From positions 1 to 55,251 of IMG/VR virus record IMGVR_UViG_3300030090_005805: 55,251 nucleotides of DNA, one strand, 5' to 3'. This stretch comes from a virus. The notes beneath the pieces are model-generated. The model was not told the DNA's origin. It made no database searches and worked only from the letters and a program-made list of their open reading frames with translations. Every line of letters begins with the position of its first letter. Position 1 is the stretch's first letter. The position numbers and the translations under genes are program-made. Positions 25,965 through 36,500 of the stretch are shown one piece after another.

Positions 25965-28900
25965 ATGGCAGAAGAATATTTTATATTAGATTCAGAATCA
26001 ACTTCTTCAGTTGACCCTACTATTAACCCCCCTGTATCTGTAGATACTCTAAGAATAGGTTCAAATTCTCAAGAACTAAATAAAACTTTTGGTAGAAAAG
26101 AAGATTATATAGATGTACACATTTATGATACAGAAGGTAATCTAGAACTTACAGTTAATGATTGTAAAGATTATTCTATAATAGGAGAAGCTCCATCTAA
26201 TACTATAGATATTGATGGAAAAGTTATTTTAAATAATGCTGGATATACTTCTGGAAAATTTAGATTAAAAGTAAATATTTTTAAAAATAAAATATTTGAT
26301 ACTCTTTCTGATCAATATCCATTTTTAGTAAAAGAAATATCTGACAATAGATTAGAAATAAGATCTGTTACTCCTTCAATCAGTAATGAACTTTTTGATT
26401 CTGCTGTTAGTAGTTTTATTTCCGAAATAGAATCTTCAGCATATTTTAAAGAATTCTCCCTTGATTTTGGCGATGATACAATAATACCTGCTGTTAATGT
26501 ATTATTAAATAAAAATCCTATTAAACATGAATTGCTAATAAAAACACTTGAACCTCTTTCCCGTGATTTTCATACGGGCAGAAATTTTAAAGTTGTAGAA
26601 GAAATAGTAGATTCATTTTTTATAAATGTAGACTTAGGAGAAATAACATTTACAGATCCTACTGTTGGTATAAGACCTCCTAATTTTAATATTGATGTTA
26701 AAAGATATGCATCAATGCCTTCAAGTTTAAAATCATATGATGATATATTAAATTACAAAGTAACTTCTTCTTATGAACATTTATTAAGTAAATTAGAAGA
26801 TGATGGTATAGATTTAAATATACAATATGATTATATAAGACCTACAACAGGAAGTAGTGATGAACCTGTATATCATTTTGAAAATTTTACTCATTTTAGT
26901 AGTGCTACAGAACGTTTAAAAAATTTTCAACATAAAATAAAATTAATTGAAAAATATGATTCTGAAATAAACACTATAAATAATATTGAAGGGTCTACAT
27001 CTGGAGCTGCTGTTGTTGTAACAGACAAAAGTCATATATACAGAAAAAAAGAAAAACTAATAAAAGGGTTTGATGGTTATGAACAATTTTTATATTTTAC
27101 TTCAGGAACTTTTGCTTGGCCTAAAACTAACACACATGAACCTTATGAATTATATGCAGTAACTTCTTCTGAAGCTAAAGTTTGGTTAGGTAGTGAGGAT
27201 AGTATTAAAGAAGGTTCTTTATATGGAGGTCAATTATTATCTGCTTCTTTATATGATAAAATAAACCATCATAATTTAAATAGATTAATACCAGAACATA
27301 TTATAGAAAATGAAGATAATGATTTTTATATTAGTTTTATAAATATGGTAGGTCAACATTTTGACCATATATGGACTTATATAAAGTCAATGACAGAAAT
27401 CCATAATACAGACAATATTAATGGTATTTCAAAAGATTTAGTTTATCTCCAGTTAGGAAGTTTAGGAATAGAATCTTTTGATCAATTTGAAAATGCTGAT
27501 CTAATAGAATATATTTTAGGTCAAAGTACTAGTCCTGCAAATACAGTTGGAGAATTAGTAATAGGAGAATATGTTATAGGAGGAAATTCTTTAAATTATT
27601 ATAATACTCCTATTAATCAAACTTTAGTTACTGCTTCAAATGAAGGGTCTATACCTAAATCAGATATTCCTAAAGAAATTATGAAGCGTTTATACCACAA
27701 TGCTCCTTATTTATTAAAAAATAAAGGAACAAAAAGAGGTTTAAAAGCATTAATGAGTTGTTATGGTTTTCCTACAAGTATATTAAGTATAAAAGAATAT
27801 GGAGGGTCTACTCAAGTAGTAGGACCTTTAAAAGATTTAAAAACAGCAGATTTTTATAAAACTTTTACATATAAAAAATCTTCATTAACATTACATGGAG
27901 TTTCTTCTGATGATGAGTTTTTTATAAAAACAAGATGGGGTTCTCAGTACACTTTACCATTATCTTCATCTGCAAAAACCATTGAATTTAGAATTAAACC
28001 ACTTAGAAAAGGAGAAATACAAGATGAAAAACAACATTTATTTAGTTTATCAGGTAGTGCTATTAATTCTGTAGCTCCTCATTTAGTTTTAAATCCTTAT
28101 GGAGAAAATGATATATATGAAGAAGGAGACATGTCTCAATTTGGTAAATTAGAACTTATCATTAATAACACAGTAGTAGCATCTACAGACAACTTTAAAG
28201 TATTTAATGGTGATTTTTGGAATATTTTTATAGGAACCCCTGGTACTTCAGGTAGTGCTGACGATATAAAATTTGGTGCTTATCAAGCTAACTTTTTAAA
28301 AAATATTTTACATTATACTGCTAGTTTTTCTATACCTGAAGTTCAGAGAAGTTTAACTTTTGGAGATCCCTATTATAACGGAACTAACACTAGCGGAGCA
28401 ACTAATGTTTTTTTTGGAGGTATGCCCCTTAATTCAGATCCTGCCCTTAATAGTGTAGATACACTTGGGTATTCAGGTTCACTTCAAGAAATAAAATATT
28501 ATTTTCATAAAAGTGGTTCTTTTGAAATGTTATCTCATAGTACATTAAAAAAACATGCGTTAGAACCTTTTATGTATAGTGGTAATCATATTACTTCTTC
28601 TTTTAATGAAGTAATATTAAGATTACCTTTAGGTAGTAATGATCAAAGAAATAGTTCTAGTTTTCATCCCGACATAGATACACCTTATTTAGATCCAGGA
28701 GATGGTTCTGATATTGAAAGTAATTTTTCAAATCAATCGTGGATAGAAACAATAGAAAATCATTATTTACCTACTCCTGATACTATTGGTAGATCATGGA
28801 CAAGTGAAAAAGTAAGATTAGATGAAGGAACAATAGATGAAAACATATTATCTCTAACAGTTAAAAATGAAACGTCTACATTAGATAGACAACCTCTTGA

Positions 28901-29810
28901 TTACCCTGATTTAGGTATTTTCTTTTCTCCTACAAATGAAATAAATGAGGATATAATTTATACTTTAGGAGCTTTTAGATTAGATGATTATATAGGATCC
29001 CCTTTACCTTCAGCTCAAACTTCTTCAAAATATGAAGATTTAAAAGAAATTAAAGATTATTATTATAAAAAAGTAAAAGAAAAATATAATTATTTTGACT
29101 ATATAAAAGTTGTTCAACAATTAGACCATACACTTTTTAAAGTAATAGAACAATTTGTTCCTTATAAAGCTAATACCAAAACAGGACTATTAATAGAACC
29201 ACATTATTTAGAAAGACCAAAAATTCAAAGAAGTTTACCTGTTAGATCTGATGGTCAAACAATGATAACAGGATCTCATCAAACTATTGAGGTTCAACTG
29301 TCTACTCCTTTTGAAGGTAATAAAATATATAATATGGCTTCTTCAAGTGCTAAAGATTTTGGACAAGAAGGTATAAAATATTTAGGTAAAACAAAATTAC
29401 TAACAAGTAATAATGTTAAAGGACAACATGATCCTGGATCATATGTAATAGGTCATAATAATTTTACATCCCATTTAACTTCTAGTAAAGGATATAGAAA
29501 AGATTATGGAACTAATACTACTATAGGAATTTATGATGAATATTTAGATCCATTTTTAAGAGATAAAAACGCTGAAAACCAACAATCAAACCAAGCTCCT
29601 ATTAAACCCTATACAGGTACAAAATCATTTAGTTATAAAGCCCATGCTCCAAGAGTTGTAACTCATAATCAAATTCACCCAAAACCACAACTCCCAGAAC
29701 AAGATGTTTTATTAGGAAATGTAATGAAAGGAAGAAAATCTAATAAGTATTATAAATACACAGAATATTTCTTGCAAAGTTCAAGTTTATATGGAAGTTA
29801 TACCCTTTAA
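25965..29810 (+). CDS. Large tail/baseplate protein with gpI-like and lectin-like parts
   Basis: The largest tail protein here, 1281 residues. The stretch PKEIMKRLYHNAPYLLKNKG followed by TKRGLKALMSCYGFP (about 570-605) is the signature of P2 gpI-type tail proteins that join fibres to the baseplate. The segment about 640-860 has strands like a concanavalin/LamG fold (KTIEFRIKPL, FWNIFIG, SLQEIKYYF). The C-terminus is extended. It probably links wedge to fibres and may bind sugar. It starts 2 bases after its neighbour. Confidence 0.68.
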   Translation: MAEEYFILDSESTSSVDPTINPPVSVDTLRIGSNSQELNKTFGRKEDYIDVHIYDTEGNLELTVNDCKDYSIIGEAPSNTIDIDGKVILNNAGYTSGKFRLKVNIFKNKIFDTLSDQYPFLVKEISDNRLEIRSVTPSISNELFDSAVSSFISEIESSAYFKEFSLDFGDDTIIPAVNVLLNKNPIKHELLIKTLEPLSRDFHTGRNFKVVEEIVDSFFINVDLGEITFTDPTVGIRPPNFNIDVKRYASMPSSLKSYDDILNYKVTSSYEHLLSKLEDDGIDLNIQYDYIRPTTGSSDEPVYHFENFTHFSSATERLKNFQHKIKLIEKYDSEINTINNIEGSTSGAAVVVTDKSHIYRKKEKLIKGFDGYEQFLYFTSGTFAWPKTNTHEPYELYAVTSSEAKVWLGSEDSIKEGSLYGGQLLSASLYDKINHHNLNRLIPEHIIENEDNDFYISFINMVGQHFDHIWTYIKSMTEIHNTDNINGISKDLVYLQLGSLGIESFDQFENADLIEYILGQSTSPANTVGELVIGEYVIGGNSLNYYNTPINQTLVTASNEGSIPKSDIPKEIMKRLYHNAPYLLKNKGTKRGLKALMSCYGFPTSILSIKEYGGSTQVVGPLKDLKTADFYKTFTYKKSSLTLHGVSSDDEFFIKTRWGSQYTLPLSSSAKTIEFRIKPLRKGEIQDEKQHLFSLSGSAINSVAPHLVLNPYGENDIYEEGDMSQFGKLELIINNTVVASTDNFKVFNGDFWNIFIGTPGTSGSADDIKFGAYQANFLKNILHYTASFSIPEVQRSLTFGDPYYNGTNTSGATNVFFGGMPLNSDPALNSVDTLGYSGSLQEIKYYFHKSGSFEMLSHSTLKKHALEPFMYSGNHITSSFNEVILRLPLGSNDQRNSSSFHPDIDTPYLDPGDGSDIESNFSNQSWIETIENHYLPTPDTIGRSWTSEKVRLDEGTIDENILSLTVKNETSTLDRQPLDYPDLGIFFSPTNEINEDIIYTLGAFRLDDYIGSPLPSAQTSSKYEDLKEIKDYYYKKVKEKYNYFDYIKVVQQLDHTLFKVIEQFVPYKANTKTGLLIEPHYLERPKIQRSLPVRSDGQTMITGSHQTIEVQLSTPFEGNKIYNMASSSAKDFGQEGIKYLGKTKLLTSNNVKGQHDPGSYVIGHNNFTSHLTSSKGYRKDYGTNTTIGIYDEYLDPFLRDKNAENQQSNQAPIKPYTGTKSFSYKAHAPRVVTHNQIHPKPQLPEQDVLLGNVMKGRKSNKYYKYTEYFLQSSSLYGSYTL

Positions 29811-29820
29811 GTTATAAGAT

Positions 29821-31806
29821 ATGCCCTATTCAAACGATTTTTTTCCAGATAGCTCAATGACTCAATACCTTCCAGGTACTCCTTCAACAAGTGCTTCTTC
29901 ACTTGTAACACATAGTTTTAGTGAAAGACTTATGGGAGCTGAATTTGATGATGCTTTAGTAGATCAAGCTCCTTGGAAAAACCCTAGATATGATGGGTCA
30001 AAAATTACAGGTAAAGAAATTAATAAATTTACTCCAGTAGAAACTGTAGGAATAGGAACTGCTGAAATAACTGTAGATTTTATAATAGGAGGATATCAAA
30101 AAGATGGGTGGTTAGGAGATAAAACAGGTCAATTAGGAGATACTCCTGTAATTAATAATGAAACAACAGCTTTATATATAGCTAATACTGTTATAGGTGG
30201 AACTGAAGACCCACAATTTGCTACTATAAAAGGTCATTCATATGTAGGGATTAATAAAATGTTACTTATAAATCCATCAGATGATTCTGTTACTATTATA
30301 GATAGGGCTGTAGAACCTTATGAAGAATTTCACAGGTTTGTAACTAATGATTTTCATACAGGAACTAGGTGTAAAGTAAAAATTATAGATGAATCTATAG
30401 GTACTAATTTAAAAGGAGATTATAGAGTAAAAATGAATAAAGGATATTTACTTAAAACCTTTTCATTTGATCAAGCAGGAGAAAAATCAGGTTCTTTAGA
30501 TCCCGCACATTCAAAATCTTTATTAGATAATAACTCAATGTATCTATATACAAAAGGAAATTTTAGAGATAATTTTATTGTTACTGGATCTACAGCAACA
30601 GGTACAGTAACAGCTCAAGAAGATCAACTTAGATTTAGATATGGTGTAGTTGAAATGTTTAATGCAGGTACTTCTAGCGGACATCATGGACACCTTTTTG
30701 ATCATAGAAGAATAGGACCCCTATTTGTTTCTGCTTCAATTCATGAAAATAAATTTACCCAAGAATATTATACTGGTAGTTATGGTTTTATAAAACACCA
30801 AACAGAAGGAGTACATATTGAAACACAAGCTCGAATGTTAGGTGCTTCAGGTTTAGGTTCTGCAAGTAGATTTATGGGAGTAGATACTTTAAGTTATTTA
30901 TCTGAACGTAATACAGATCCATTTTTAACAGAACAAGAAAAAACAGAAGTACATGTTACCTTTTTTAAAGGTACTAAAGACTTTGCCCCAAACCAACATG
31001 ATGAAAGAAGTATAGGTACTTTTGAAGTTGATGGAAATAAAGCTCAATTAGGCATAGAACAAGGAGATAGTTGTAATAACGGGTTACCTACAAATCATGA
31101 ATTAGTATTTAAAGGTCGTCTTGATAACAGATTTTTACCTAAAATTGATACTTTTATAGATACTCTTCAAAATGCTCATTTACAATTATTAAGTGCAGAT
31201 GCAGGTTGTGCACCTACAGGATCTTTACAAGGTACTGTAGATGGAGATGGTGTTACAACTGCAACAGCAGCAACATTAGGAACTCAAACTCTTATAGGAA
31301 GTATACAAGCAGGAGTTACTGTAGATAAAGTAGAAGATTTTAATTGCTACGTTCAAGGTGGGGCTTTAGGAGTTATAGGATATATAGGAGCTAATAGTGC
31401 ATCTTTATTTAATTCAGGAAACCCAAATGGTACTCCTAATACATTAGCTGAAATACCATTAGATTCTCCATCTCCATTCGCCCCGGGAGCAGGAGGTGGG
31501 GGTTTATTTGATCCACCTGCAGGTACTCTTCTTCACCCTGGATATGGTGAAGGGTCTGATAAATTAATGAAATCTGATAATTTCTATACTGGATCTTTTA
31601 ACTATGAATTATCATTTTTAGATAAAGATCATACATTAATATTAAATTTAGATAAACCTTCTGAACTTTTTGATGGAATAGGAGAAAAAGGCTTAGTTAT
31701 AGTACCACAAGATTGCTTACCTAAAATAAAAAATAATATTGAATTTTATTTAGAAAAAGCAGGAATAATAGAAAACACAACTAACACACAACAAAATTTA
31801 GGATAA
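29821..31806 (+). CDS. Virion structural protein, 661 aa
   Basis: A beta-rich protein with an extended, Ser/Thr-rich N-terminus (SSMTQYLPGTPSTSASSLV) followed by APWKNPRYDGSKI. Patterns of this kind recur in tail proteins of large marine phages. A Gly/Pro-rich loop (about 545-565) lies near the C-terminal domain. No enzyme motif is visible. It starts 10 bases after the gpI-like gene and ends the wedge group. Confidence 0.6.
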   Translation: MPYSNDFFPDSSMTQYLPGTPSTSASSLVTHSFSERLMGAEFDDALVDQAPWKNPRYDGSKITGKEINKFTPVETVGIGTAEITVDFIIGGYQKDGWLGDKTGQLGDTPVINNETTALYIANTVIGGTEDPQFATIKGHSYVGINKMLLINPSDDSVTIIDRAVEPYEEFHRFVTNDFHTGTRCKVKIIDESIGTNLKGDYRVKMNKGYLLKTFSFDQAGEKSGSLDPAHSKSLLDNNSMYLYTKGNFRDNFIVTGSTATGTVTAQEDQLRFRYGVVEMFNAGTSSGHHGHLFDHRRIGPLFVSASIHENKFTQEYYTGSYGFIKHQTEGVHIETQARMLGASGLGSASRFMGVDTLSYLSERNTDPFLTEQEKTEVHVTFFKGTKDFAPNQHDERSIGTFEVDGNKAQLGIEQGDSCNNGLPTNHELVFKGRLDNRFLPKIDTFIDTLQNAHLQLLSADAGCAPTGSLQGTVDGDGVTTATAATLGTQTLIGSIQAGVTVDKVEDFNCYVQGGALGVIGYIGANSASLFNSGNPNGTPNTLAEIPLDSPSPFAPGAGGGGLFDPPAGTLLHPGYGEGSDKLMKSDNFYTGSFNYELSFLDKDHTLILNLDKPSELFDGIGEKGLVIVPQDCLPKIKNNIEFYLEKAGIIENTTNTQQNLG

Positions 31807-31829
31807 ATAATAATCTTTTTTAAAAAATT

Positions 31830-31841
31830 TATATTTATAAC
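31830..31841 (+). promoter_or_regulatory. Putative late promoter motif
   Basis: TATATTTATAAC lies 26 bases before the start codon at 31856 at the head of the fibre cluster. It is identical over 12 bases to the motif at 37882. Confidence 0.5.
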
Positions 31842-31855
31842 AAAACACAAATAAT

Positions 31856-32518
31856 ATGGGATACTTAGATAACAGTTCAATTACAGTAGATGCGATTTTA
31901 ACTAAAAGAGGTCGTGAATTACTAGCAAGAAACGATGGTAGTTTTAAAATTACACAATTTGCCTTAGGAGATGATGAAATTGATTATTCATTATTTAATG
32001 AAAGTCACCCAAATGGTACTCAATATGCTTCAGAAGCAATTGAAAATATGCCCTTAATTGAAGCAATACCAAATGGAGCTAATTCAATGAATTCTAAACT
32101 TATAACTTTAGCTAGAGGTGCACAAGCAATTCCTTACATACAAACATCATACCCAGCTACAGGTATTAGTCTTAACCAAGGAGGTGATGCTACTATATCA
32201 CCTAGTACTTTTAATCTAACAGGAGGTAACACAGCAGGTGCTGAAGAATATATATTTACTATTTTAGATAGTAGATTAAGAAATTCTTTTTCAGCTACAG
32301 GAGGAACAGCTTCTGCTTCAACTGCAGATATTAATGAATTTTCTACTATAGCAACTTCAGAATCTATTAGAGGAACTGTTCTTAATATAGTAGCTACAAC
32401 AGGTAATGAATTATTTAGCTCAACAATTTTAACTAGAACTACTAGTATAATTATAGAAGGAGTTACTTCAGGAGCTATAATATCTATTCCACTTACTATT
32501 AATAAAACTACATCATAA
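31856..32518 (+). CDS. Virion structural protein, probable tail fibre component, 220 aa
   Basis: The N-terminal 90 residues (SSITVDAILTKRGRELLARN, then ITQFALGDDEIDY) form a module I have seen in virion proteins of large marine phages. The C-terminal part is Ser/Thr/Ile-rich beta structure. It has its own putative promoter and begins the fibre cluster. Confidence 0.65.
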   Translation: MGYLDNSSITVDAILTKRGRELLARNDGSFKITQFALGDDEIDYSLFNESHPNGTQYASEAIENMPLIEAIPNGANSMNSKLITLARGAQAIPYIQTSYPATGISLNQGGDATISPSTFNLTGGNTAGAEEYIFTILDSRLRNSFSATGGTASASTADINEFSTIATSESIRGTVLNIVATTGNELFSSTILTRTTSIIIEGVTSGAIISIPLTINKTTS

Positions 32519-32529
32519 AATAAATAATA

Positions 32530-33606
32530 ATGTATACAAGATTTCAAAACACTGATATTGTTACCAGAGAAGCTCAAGAATTAGTAACTTCAACTTGGAC
32601 AAACAATACAAATAATTTAAAAGTAGCTCATACAGCTTCTATACAAGCAGATTTTACAACAGCTACAAGTTCAGGTCATTTCTATATTGATGTATATAAT
32701 GATTTTACAGGATCTACTTCAGCTGAAGTACAATATGCTGTATCTTATGGTCATAGATTTGGATCAGGATCTCCTGATTTTACTAATGATACAGGTTCTT
32801 TTGGTATAACAGCAACAAGAACTGTTTATAATCAATATAGACAATTACATTTTAATGATGATACTAAATTTTTTGAATTTGGTACTCATACACCTGACAG
32901 TGTTTATGTAATCAATATAAATAGATCTAGATATAAACAAAGATTAACTTTAGGGTCTTTAAATTTAACTATATCAGGAGCAGCAACAGGCCATGCAGGT
33001 ATGTCTACTATTAAACTTACAGATGATAGTGTTACAAATGGTCAAACAGCAGATTCTAATTTAGGACCTGTATATAATATAGTATCAGGTTCAAATGGTG
33101 TACTTAGTGGTTCTAAAACAAACCAACTAACTATTAATGCTAGTGCTTCTACATATGGTAATTTTTATCCTGAATCTGGGTTAATAATTTTAAATGCAGA
33201 TGCTTTTACAGGATCTATAAATCCAGCATATTATTCAGGTTCAAATCAAGCATTAGACCAACAAAAACCTCATGAAAGATTCCTTAGACATATATCTACA
33301 GTAGGAAATCAAATTTCTTTAGATAACACAGGATCTTTTATAGTTGATACTACTGAAGAAATAAATTCACAATTTTATTTTGTTAGAGCAGCAAACAGTC
33401 AATTTAATTATACTAATAATGAATCTTTTGTAGATAATAATAAAAATATTAGATTTACAACAATGAGACTTAATCCAAAAGTATTCATTACAACAGTAGG
33501 ATTATACAACGATGCTTTTGAGTTAGTAGCAATAGCAAAATTAAGTCAACCAGTCGCTAAAGATTTTACAAAAGAAGCACTTATTAGAGTAAAATTAGAC
33601 TATTAA
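32530..33606 (+). CDS. Virion structural protein, probable fibre component, 358 aa
   Basis: A beta-rich, Ser/Thr/Gly-rich protein. Its end (FITTVGLYNDAFELVAIAKL, then SQPVAKDF and IRVKLDY) is nearly repeated at the end of the following gene (STIGLYNQAYELLVIGKL, then GQPIPISD and FVVRWDT). The two genes therefore share a C-terminal module, probably for assembly on the same attachment site. Confidence 0.62.
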   Translation: MYTRFQNTDIVTREAQELVTSTWTNNTNNLKVAHTASIQADFTTATSSGHFYIDVYNDFTGSTSAEVQYAVSYGHRFGSGSPDFTNDTGSFGITATRTVYNQYRQLHFNDDTKFFEFGTHTPDSVYVININRSRYKQRLTLGSLNLTISGAATGHAGMSTIKLTDDSVTNGQTADSNLGPVYNIVSGSNGVLSGSKTNQLTINASASTYGNFYPESGLIILNADAFTGSINPAYYSGSNQALDQQKPHERFLRHISTVGNQISLDNTGSFIVDTTEEINSQFYFVRAANSQFNYTNNESFVDNNKNIRFTTMRLNPKVFITTVGLYNDAFELVAIAKLSQPVAKDFTKEALIRVKLDY

Positions 33607-33618
33607 AATGTTATTTGA

Positions 33619-35493
33619 ATGGCATATGTCTATAAACAATTTTCAGCAAACGATATAGCAACGGTACCTTTTAATGCTCACAAACAATATGATTTTACTT
33701 CTGCTTCTGCCGTAACTAATAAAGTATCTACTTTTAGTGGACAATATACTTCAGAATCAATATCTCTTTACAGTTCAGCTAGTGCTGCATATGGAAGTGA
33801 TACAAAAAATGTTGTAAAATATAATCAAATAGATCATTTATTTTATAACAATTATATAAAAAATGTAGGTAAAAAAAAAGATTTTTTAAATTATCTTAAA
33901 CAACGTAGAGAATTATATGAAAAAATCAATATATTATCCATACCCACAGGTTTGTATGGATTTGAAGTAAGAAAATCTTCATTTTATGTAAGTTCTAGTA
34001 AATACGAAGTTACAGATGATTCTTTTGGTAATTTAATTATTAGTGGTACTATTATAGATAACTATCCTAATATTAAAAGCAATGTATTTAGATTAGATCC
34101 TATTAAAGGATTTAAAAAATATGATTTAAGTATTTATGATGGATATGCTATAGTTATGGAAGGTCCTTTTATAGGAAATCATCCAACAGTTGCTAGAAGT
34201 CATTATAGAAGAGGTTCAGTAAACCCAAAAGCATCTTCTTCTTACACTACAGTACCTAGGTTTCCTTTAGGATATTTTCCAAAAGATGAAGACGATAGTT
34301 ATGTTCTTAATGAATTAAATTATACTAATATAACTTTCAAATCTTCTTCTTTAGGATCTTCTAGTCATAAATTTCCCTCTATAAATTTTAATAGTGCTAT
34401 AACATCATCTATTAAAATTAACCATGATGATAAATTTAATTTTAATAGTAATGATGATTTTTCAATTTCATTTTGGATAACACCACAAGCAACAGGATCT
34501 GATGGGGGTATGGATATTAATGAAAAAAGATATATTATTGCTAAAAGTGGAACTAAAACAGTACATGTAAGTGGTTCTTCTCCTTTAGATACAAATGCTG
34601 GTCCTCAATATCCTTTTGAAATATATATGAGGAGTCAATCATTATATTTTTCAAGATCTGATGGAGAACAAACAATTACTATTAGTGGAGAAATAACTTC
34701 TAGTGCTGAAGGAGCTAAAAGAACTTCTCATATATTATGCCAAACTTCAGCGTCTATAATGGAACTTTGGTTTGATGGTAATAAAATAGATTCCCAACTA
34801 TATAGTTTTAAAGAAAAAACAAAAAATAAAGCTAACCTATATATAGGTTCAAAAGGACATAATACTACCTCAGATAAAATATCTATTGGAGTTGGAGATT
34901 TAGAAATAGGAGGTAATTTTGAAGTAGATAATTATTATCTTTCTGATAAAGGTACTATTAAACATTTTAATGGACAATTAAATAATATTAATATATGGTC
35001 TAGAGCATATAACTCAACTCAAATAGCAAATATATCAGAAAGTATTAATGCTTCTCCATATATAGGAAACATTTTTTATCAAAGTGGTTTTGCAACTATT
35101 ACTCATCCTAAGTATCATGATATTTTAAGGACACCTATAGGTATAGGAACTGATGGTATGACTATTGGAGAAGACTTTATAGTAGATGCAGGAATTGAAA
35201 ATGGAATAAAAACACTACAATTCCAAGGTTCACATTTAATTTATGAACATGAATATCATTGTAATGTTCAAGAACATGAATTTAATAGCACTACTAATTT
35301 TTCAGCAAGAGATAAATTTGAAAATCCTTATAATTTAGCTAACTTTACTACGAGTTCTAATTTTAGACCATATGTATCAACGATTGGGTTATATAACCAA
35401 GCATATGAATTATTAGTTATTGGTAAACTAGGACAACCAATACCTATATCAGATCAAACTGATACAACTTTTGTGGTCCGTTGGGATACCTAA
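33619..35493 (+). CDS. Tail fibre-like protein with LamG domain
   Basis: A 624-residue protein. The centre (about 245-475) is a LamG/concanavalin-like sandwich: FSISFWITPQ, IMELWFDGNKIDS, ANLYIGSKG and LNNINIWSRAYNSTQIANI. Such domains often bind sugars, so this may be a receptor-binding fibre. The C-terminal module (VSTIGLYNQAYELLVIGKLG) is shared with the preceding gene. Confidence 0.72.
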   Translation: MAYVYKQFSANDIATVPFNAHKQYDFTSASAVTNKVSTFSGQYTSESISLYSSASAAYGSDTKNVVKYNQIDHLFYNNYIKNVGKKKDFLNYLKQRRELYEKINILSIPTGLYGFEVRKSSFYVSSSKYEVTDDSFGNLIISGTIIDNYPNIKSNVFRLDPIKGFKKYDLSIYDGYAIVMEGPFIGNHPTVARSHYRRGSVNPKASSSYTTVPRFPLGYFPKDEDDSYVLNELNYTNITFKSSSLGSSSHKFPSINFNSAITSSIKINHDDKFNFNSNDDFSISFWITPQATGSDGGMDINEKRYIIAKSGTKTVHVSGSSPLDTNAGPQYPFEIYMRSQSLYFSRSDGEQTITISGEITSSAEGAKRTSHILCQTSASIMELWFDGNKIDSQLYSFKEKTKNKANLYIGSKGHNTTSDKISIGVGDLEIGGNFEVDNYYLSDKGTIKHFNGQLNNINIWSRAYNSTQIANISESINASPYIGNIFYQSGFATITHPKYHDILRTPIGIGTDGMTIGEDFIVDAGIENGIKTLQFQGSHLIYEHEYHCNVQEHEFNSTTNFSARDKFENPYNLANFTTSSNFRPYVSTIGLYNQAYELLVIGKLGQPIPISDQTDTTFVVRWDT

Positions 35494-35503
35494 TATGTAT
35501 AAT
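35491..35503 (+). promoter_or_regulatory. TAATATGTATAAT motif, possible promoter
   Basis: TAATATGTATAAT overlaps the end of the LamG gene and stands 31 bases before the start at 35522. The same 13 bases occur at 51914-51926, 28 bases before the holin gene. The two sites may be a second promoter class; GTATAAT resembles a sigma-70 -10 element. Confidence 0.38.
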
Positions 35504-35521
35504 AAAATAAATAAATAAAAA

Positions 35522-36205
35522 ATGGCATCAAATAAAACAAGAACACAATTAAAACAATACTTTGAAACAGGAGACAAACCAACACAAGCACAATTTGCCG
35601 ACTTAATAGAAAGTAATGTAAATTTAACTGACGCTACAACGGTTACAGGAGATTTAGAAATTTCATCATCATTATTACAAGTATCAGCATCATCTTTTAC
35701 AACTAGAGGAGCAGGAGCTGCTACAGGTTCAAATTTTCATTGTAAATTAGCTCATTTTAATGGAGAAACTATTACTACAATATTAGTAGACATTGAAGGT
35801 ATGAAATCTAAAAATGATGAAGGAGATGTAATTGGTATAGCAGGAACAAATAGTGCAAGTTTAATGAAGTGGGATACTGCTAAACATGGTATTTTATACA
35901 AAGTAGAAATGGCATGTCTTGAAGCACCTACAGGTGGAACAGAAGATATTGATTTAAGAAGTAATGCAGCAGGAGGATTAACATATGATGGGGATTGCAA
36001 TAGTTGTACAGCATTATTAGCAGCAGGAGGTGATTGGGCTGTAGGTAAACGTTTAGGAACAGACGGTGCTAATGGTACTCAAACCCAAATAGCAGCAAAT
36101 GGTGATCATATCTATTTAGTAGCAGGAGATGCAGGAACAGACGGTGTTTATACCGCTGGTAAATATATTATTAAATTTTATGGAGTAAAAGCAGATTTTA
36201 GCTAA
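35522..36205 (+). CDS. Virion structural protein, fibre-type, 227 aa
   Basis: The N-terminus (RTQLKQYFETGDKPTQAQFA then DLIESNVNLTD) is a fibre-attachment-type module I have seen in phage and Bacteroidota proteins. The rest is Ala/Gly/Thr-rich, beta-prone and Cys-poor. It may carry an adhesive or decoration domain. It begins after the possible second-class promoter. Confidence 0.6.
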   Translation: MASNKTRTQLKQYFETGDKPTQAQFADLIESNVNLTDATTVTGDLEISSSLLQVSASSFTTRGAGAATGSNFHCKLAHFNGETITTILVDIEGMKSKNDEGDVIGIAGTNSASLMKWDTAKHGILYKVEMACLEAPTGGTEDIDLRSNAAGGLTYDGDCNSCTALLAAGGDWAVGKRLGTDGANGTQTQIAANGDHIYLVAGDAGTDGVYTAGKYIIKFYGVKADFS

Positions 36206-36209
36206 AATT

Positions 36210-36488
36210 ATGAAAAAAAGTACATTAAAAAATCTAATTAAAGAAATACTCCAAGAACAACTACAAGGAGCTGCTGTAGTTCCTAATGCTTTTCCTGCTT
36301 CAGGAGGTAAAGTAGCAATAGTTTGTCCTGATGGTTATAATTTTAAAAATGAAAATTTTCAAACATTAGGTCCTGTAGGGCCATCAACTCAAATTGTTCA
36401 CATTGTTGAAGGGTGTATTCCAGATAAAAAAACATTTACAGATAAATTTGGAAATACTGTAAGCCCTATTGGAGCAGGACCTGGTTAA
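36210..36488 (+). CDS. Small tagged protein, 92 aa
   Basis: It starts MKKSTLKNLIKEILQEQ, one of the clearest tags in the window, ending Leu14-Gln-Glu16 then Gln17. The remaining 75 residues are a small Gly/Pro-rich domain with two cysteines (IVCPDG and VEGCIPD). If the tag is cut like a T4 capsid-targeting sequence, the mature protein would be about 76 residues. The function is unknown. Confidence 0.65.
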   Translation: MKKSTLKNLIKEILQEQLQGAAVVPNAFPASGGKVAIVCPDGYNFKNENFQTLGPVGPSTQIVHIVEGCIPDKKTFTDKFGNTVSPIGAGPG

Positions 36489-36500
36489 AAAATAAAAAAA

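Noticed and set aside
31831-31841. T4 late promoter TATAAATA on the minus strand
   Set aside because: The exact octamer is on the minus strand while all genes are on the plus strand, so the plus-strand reading was kept as the candidate.
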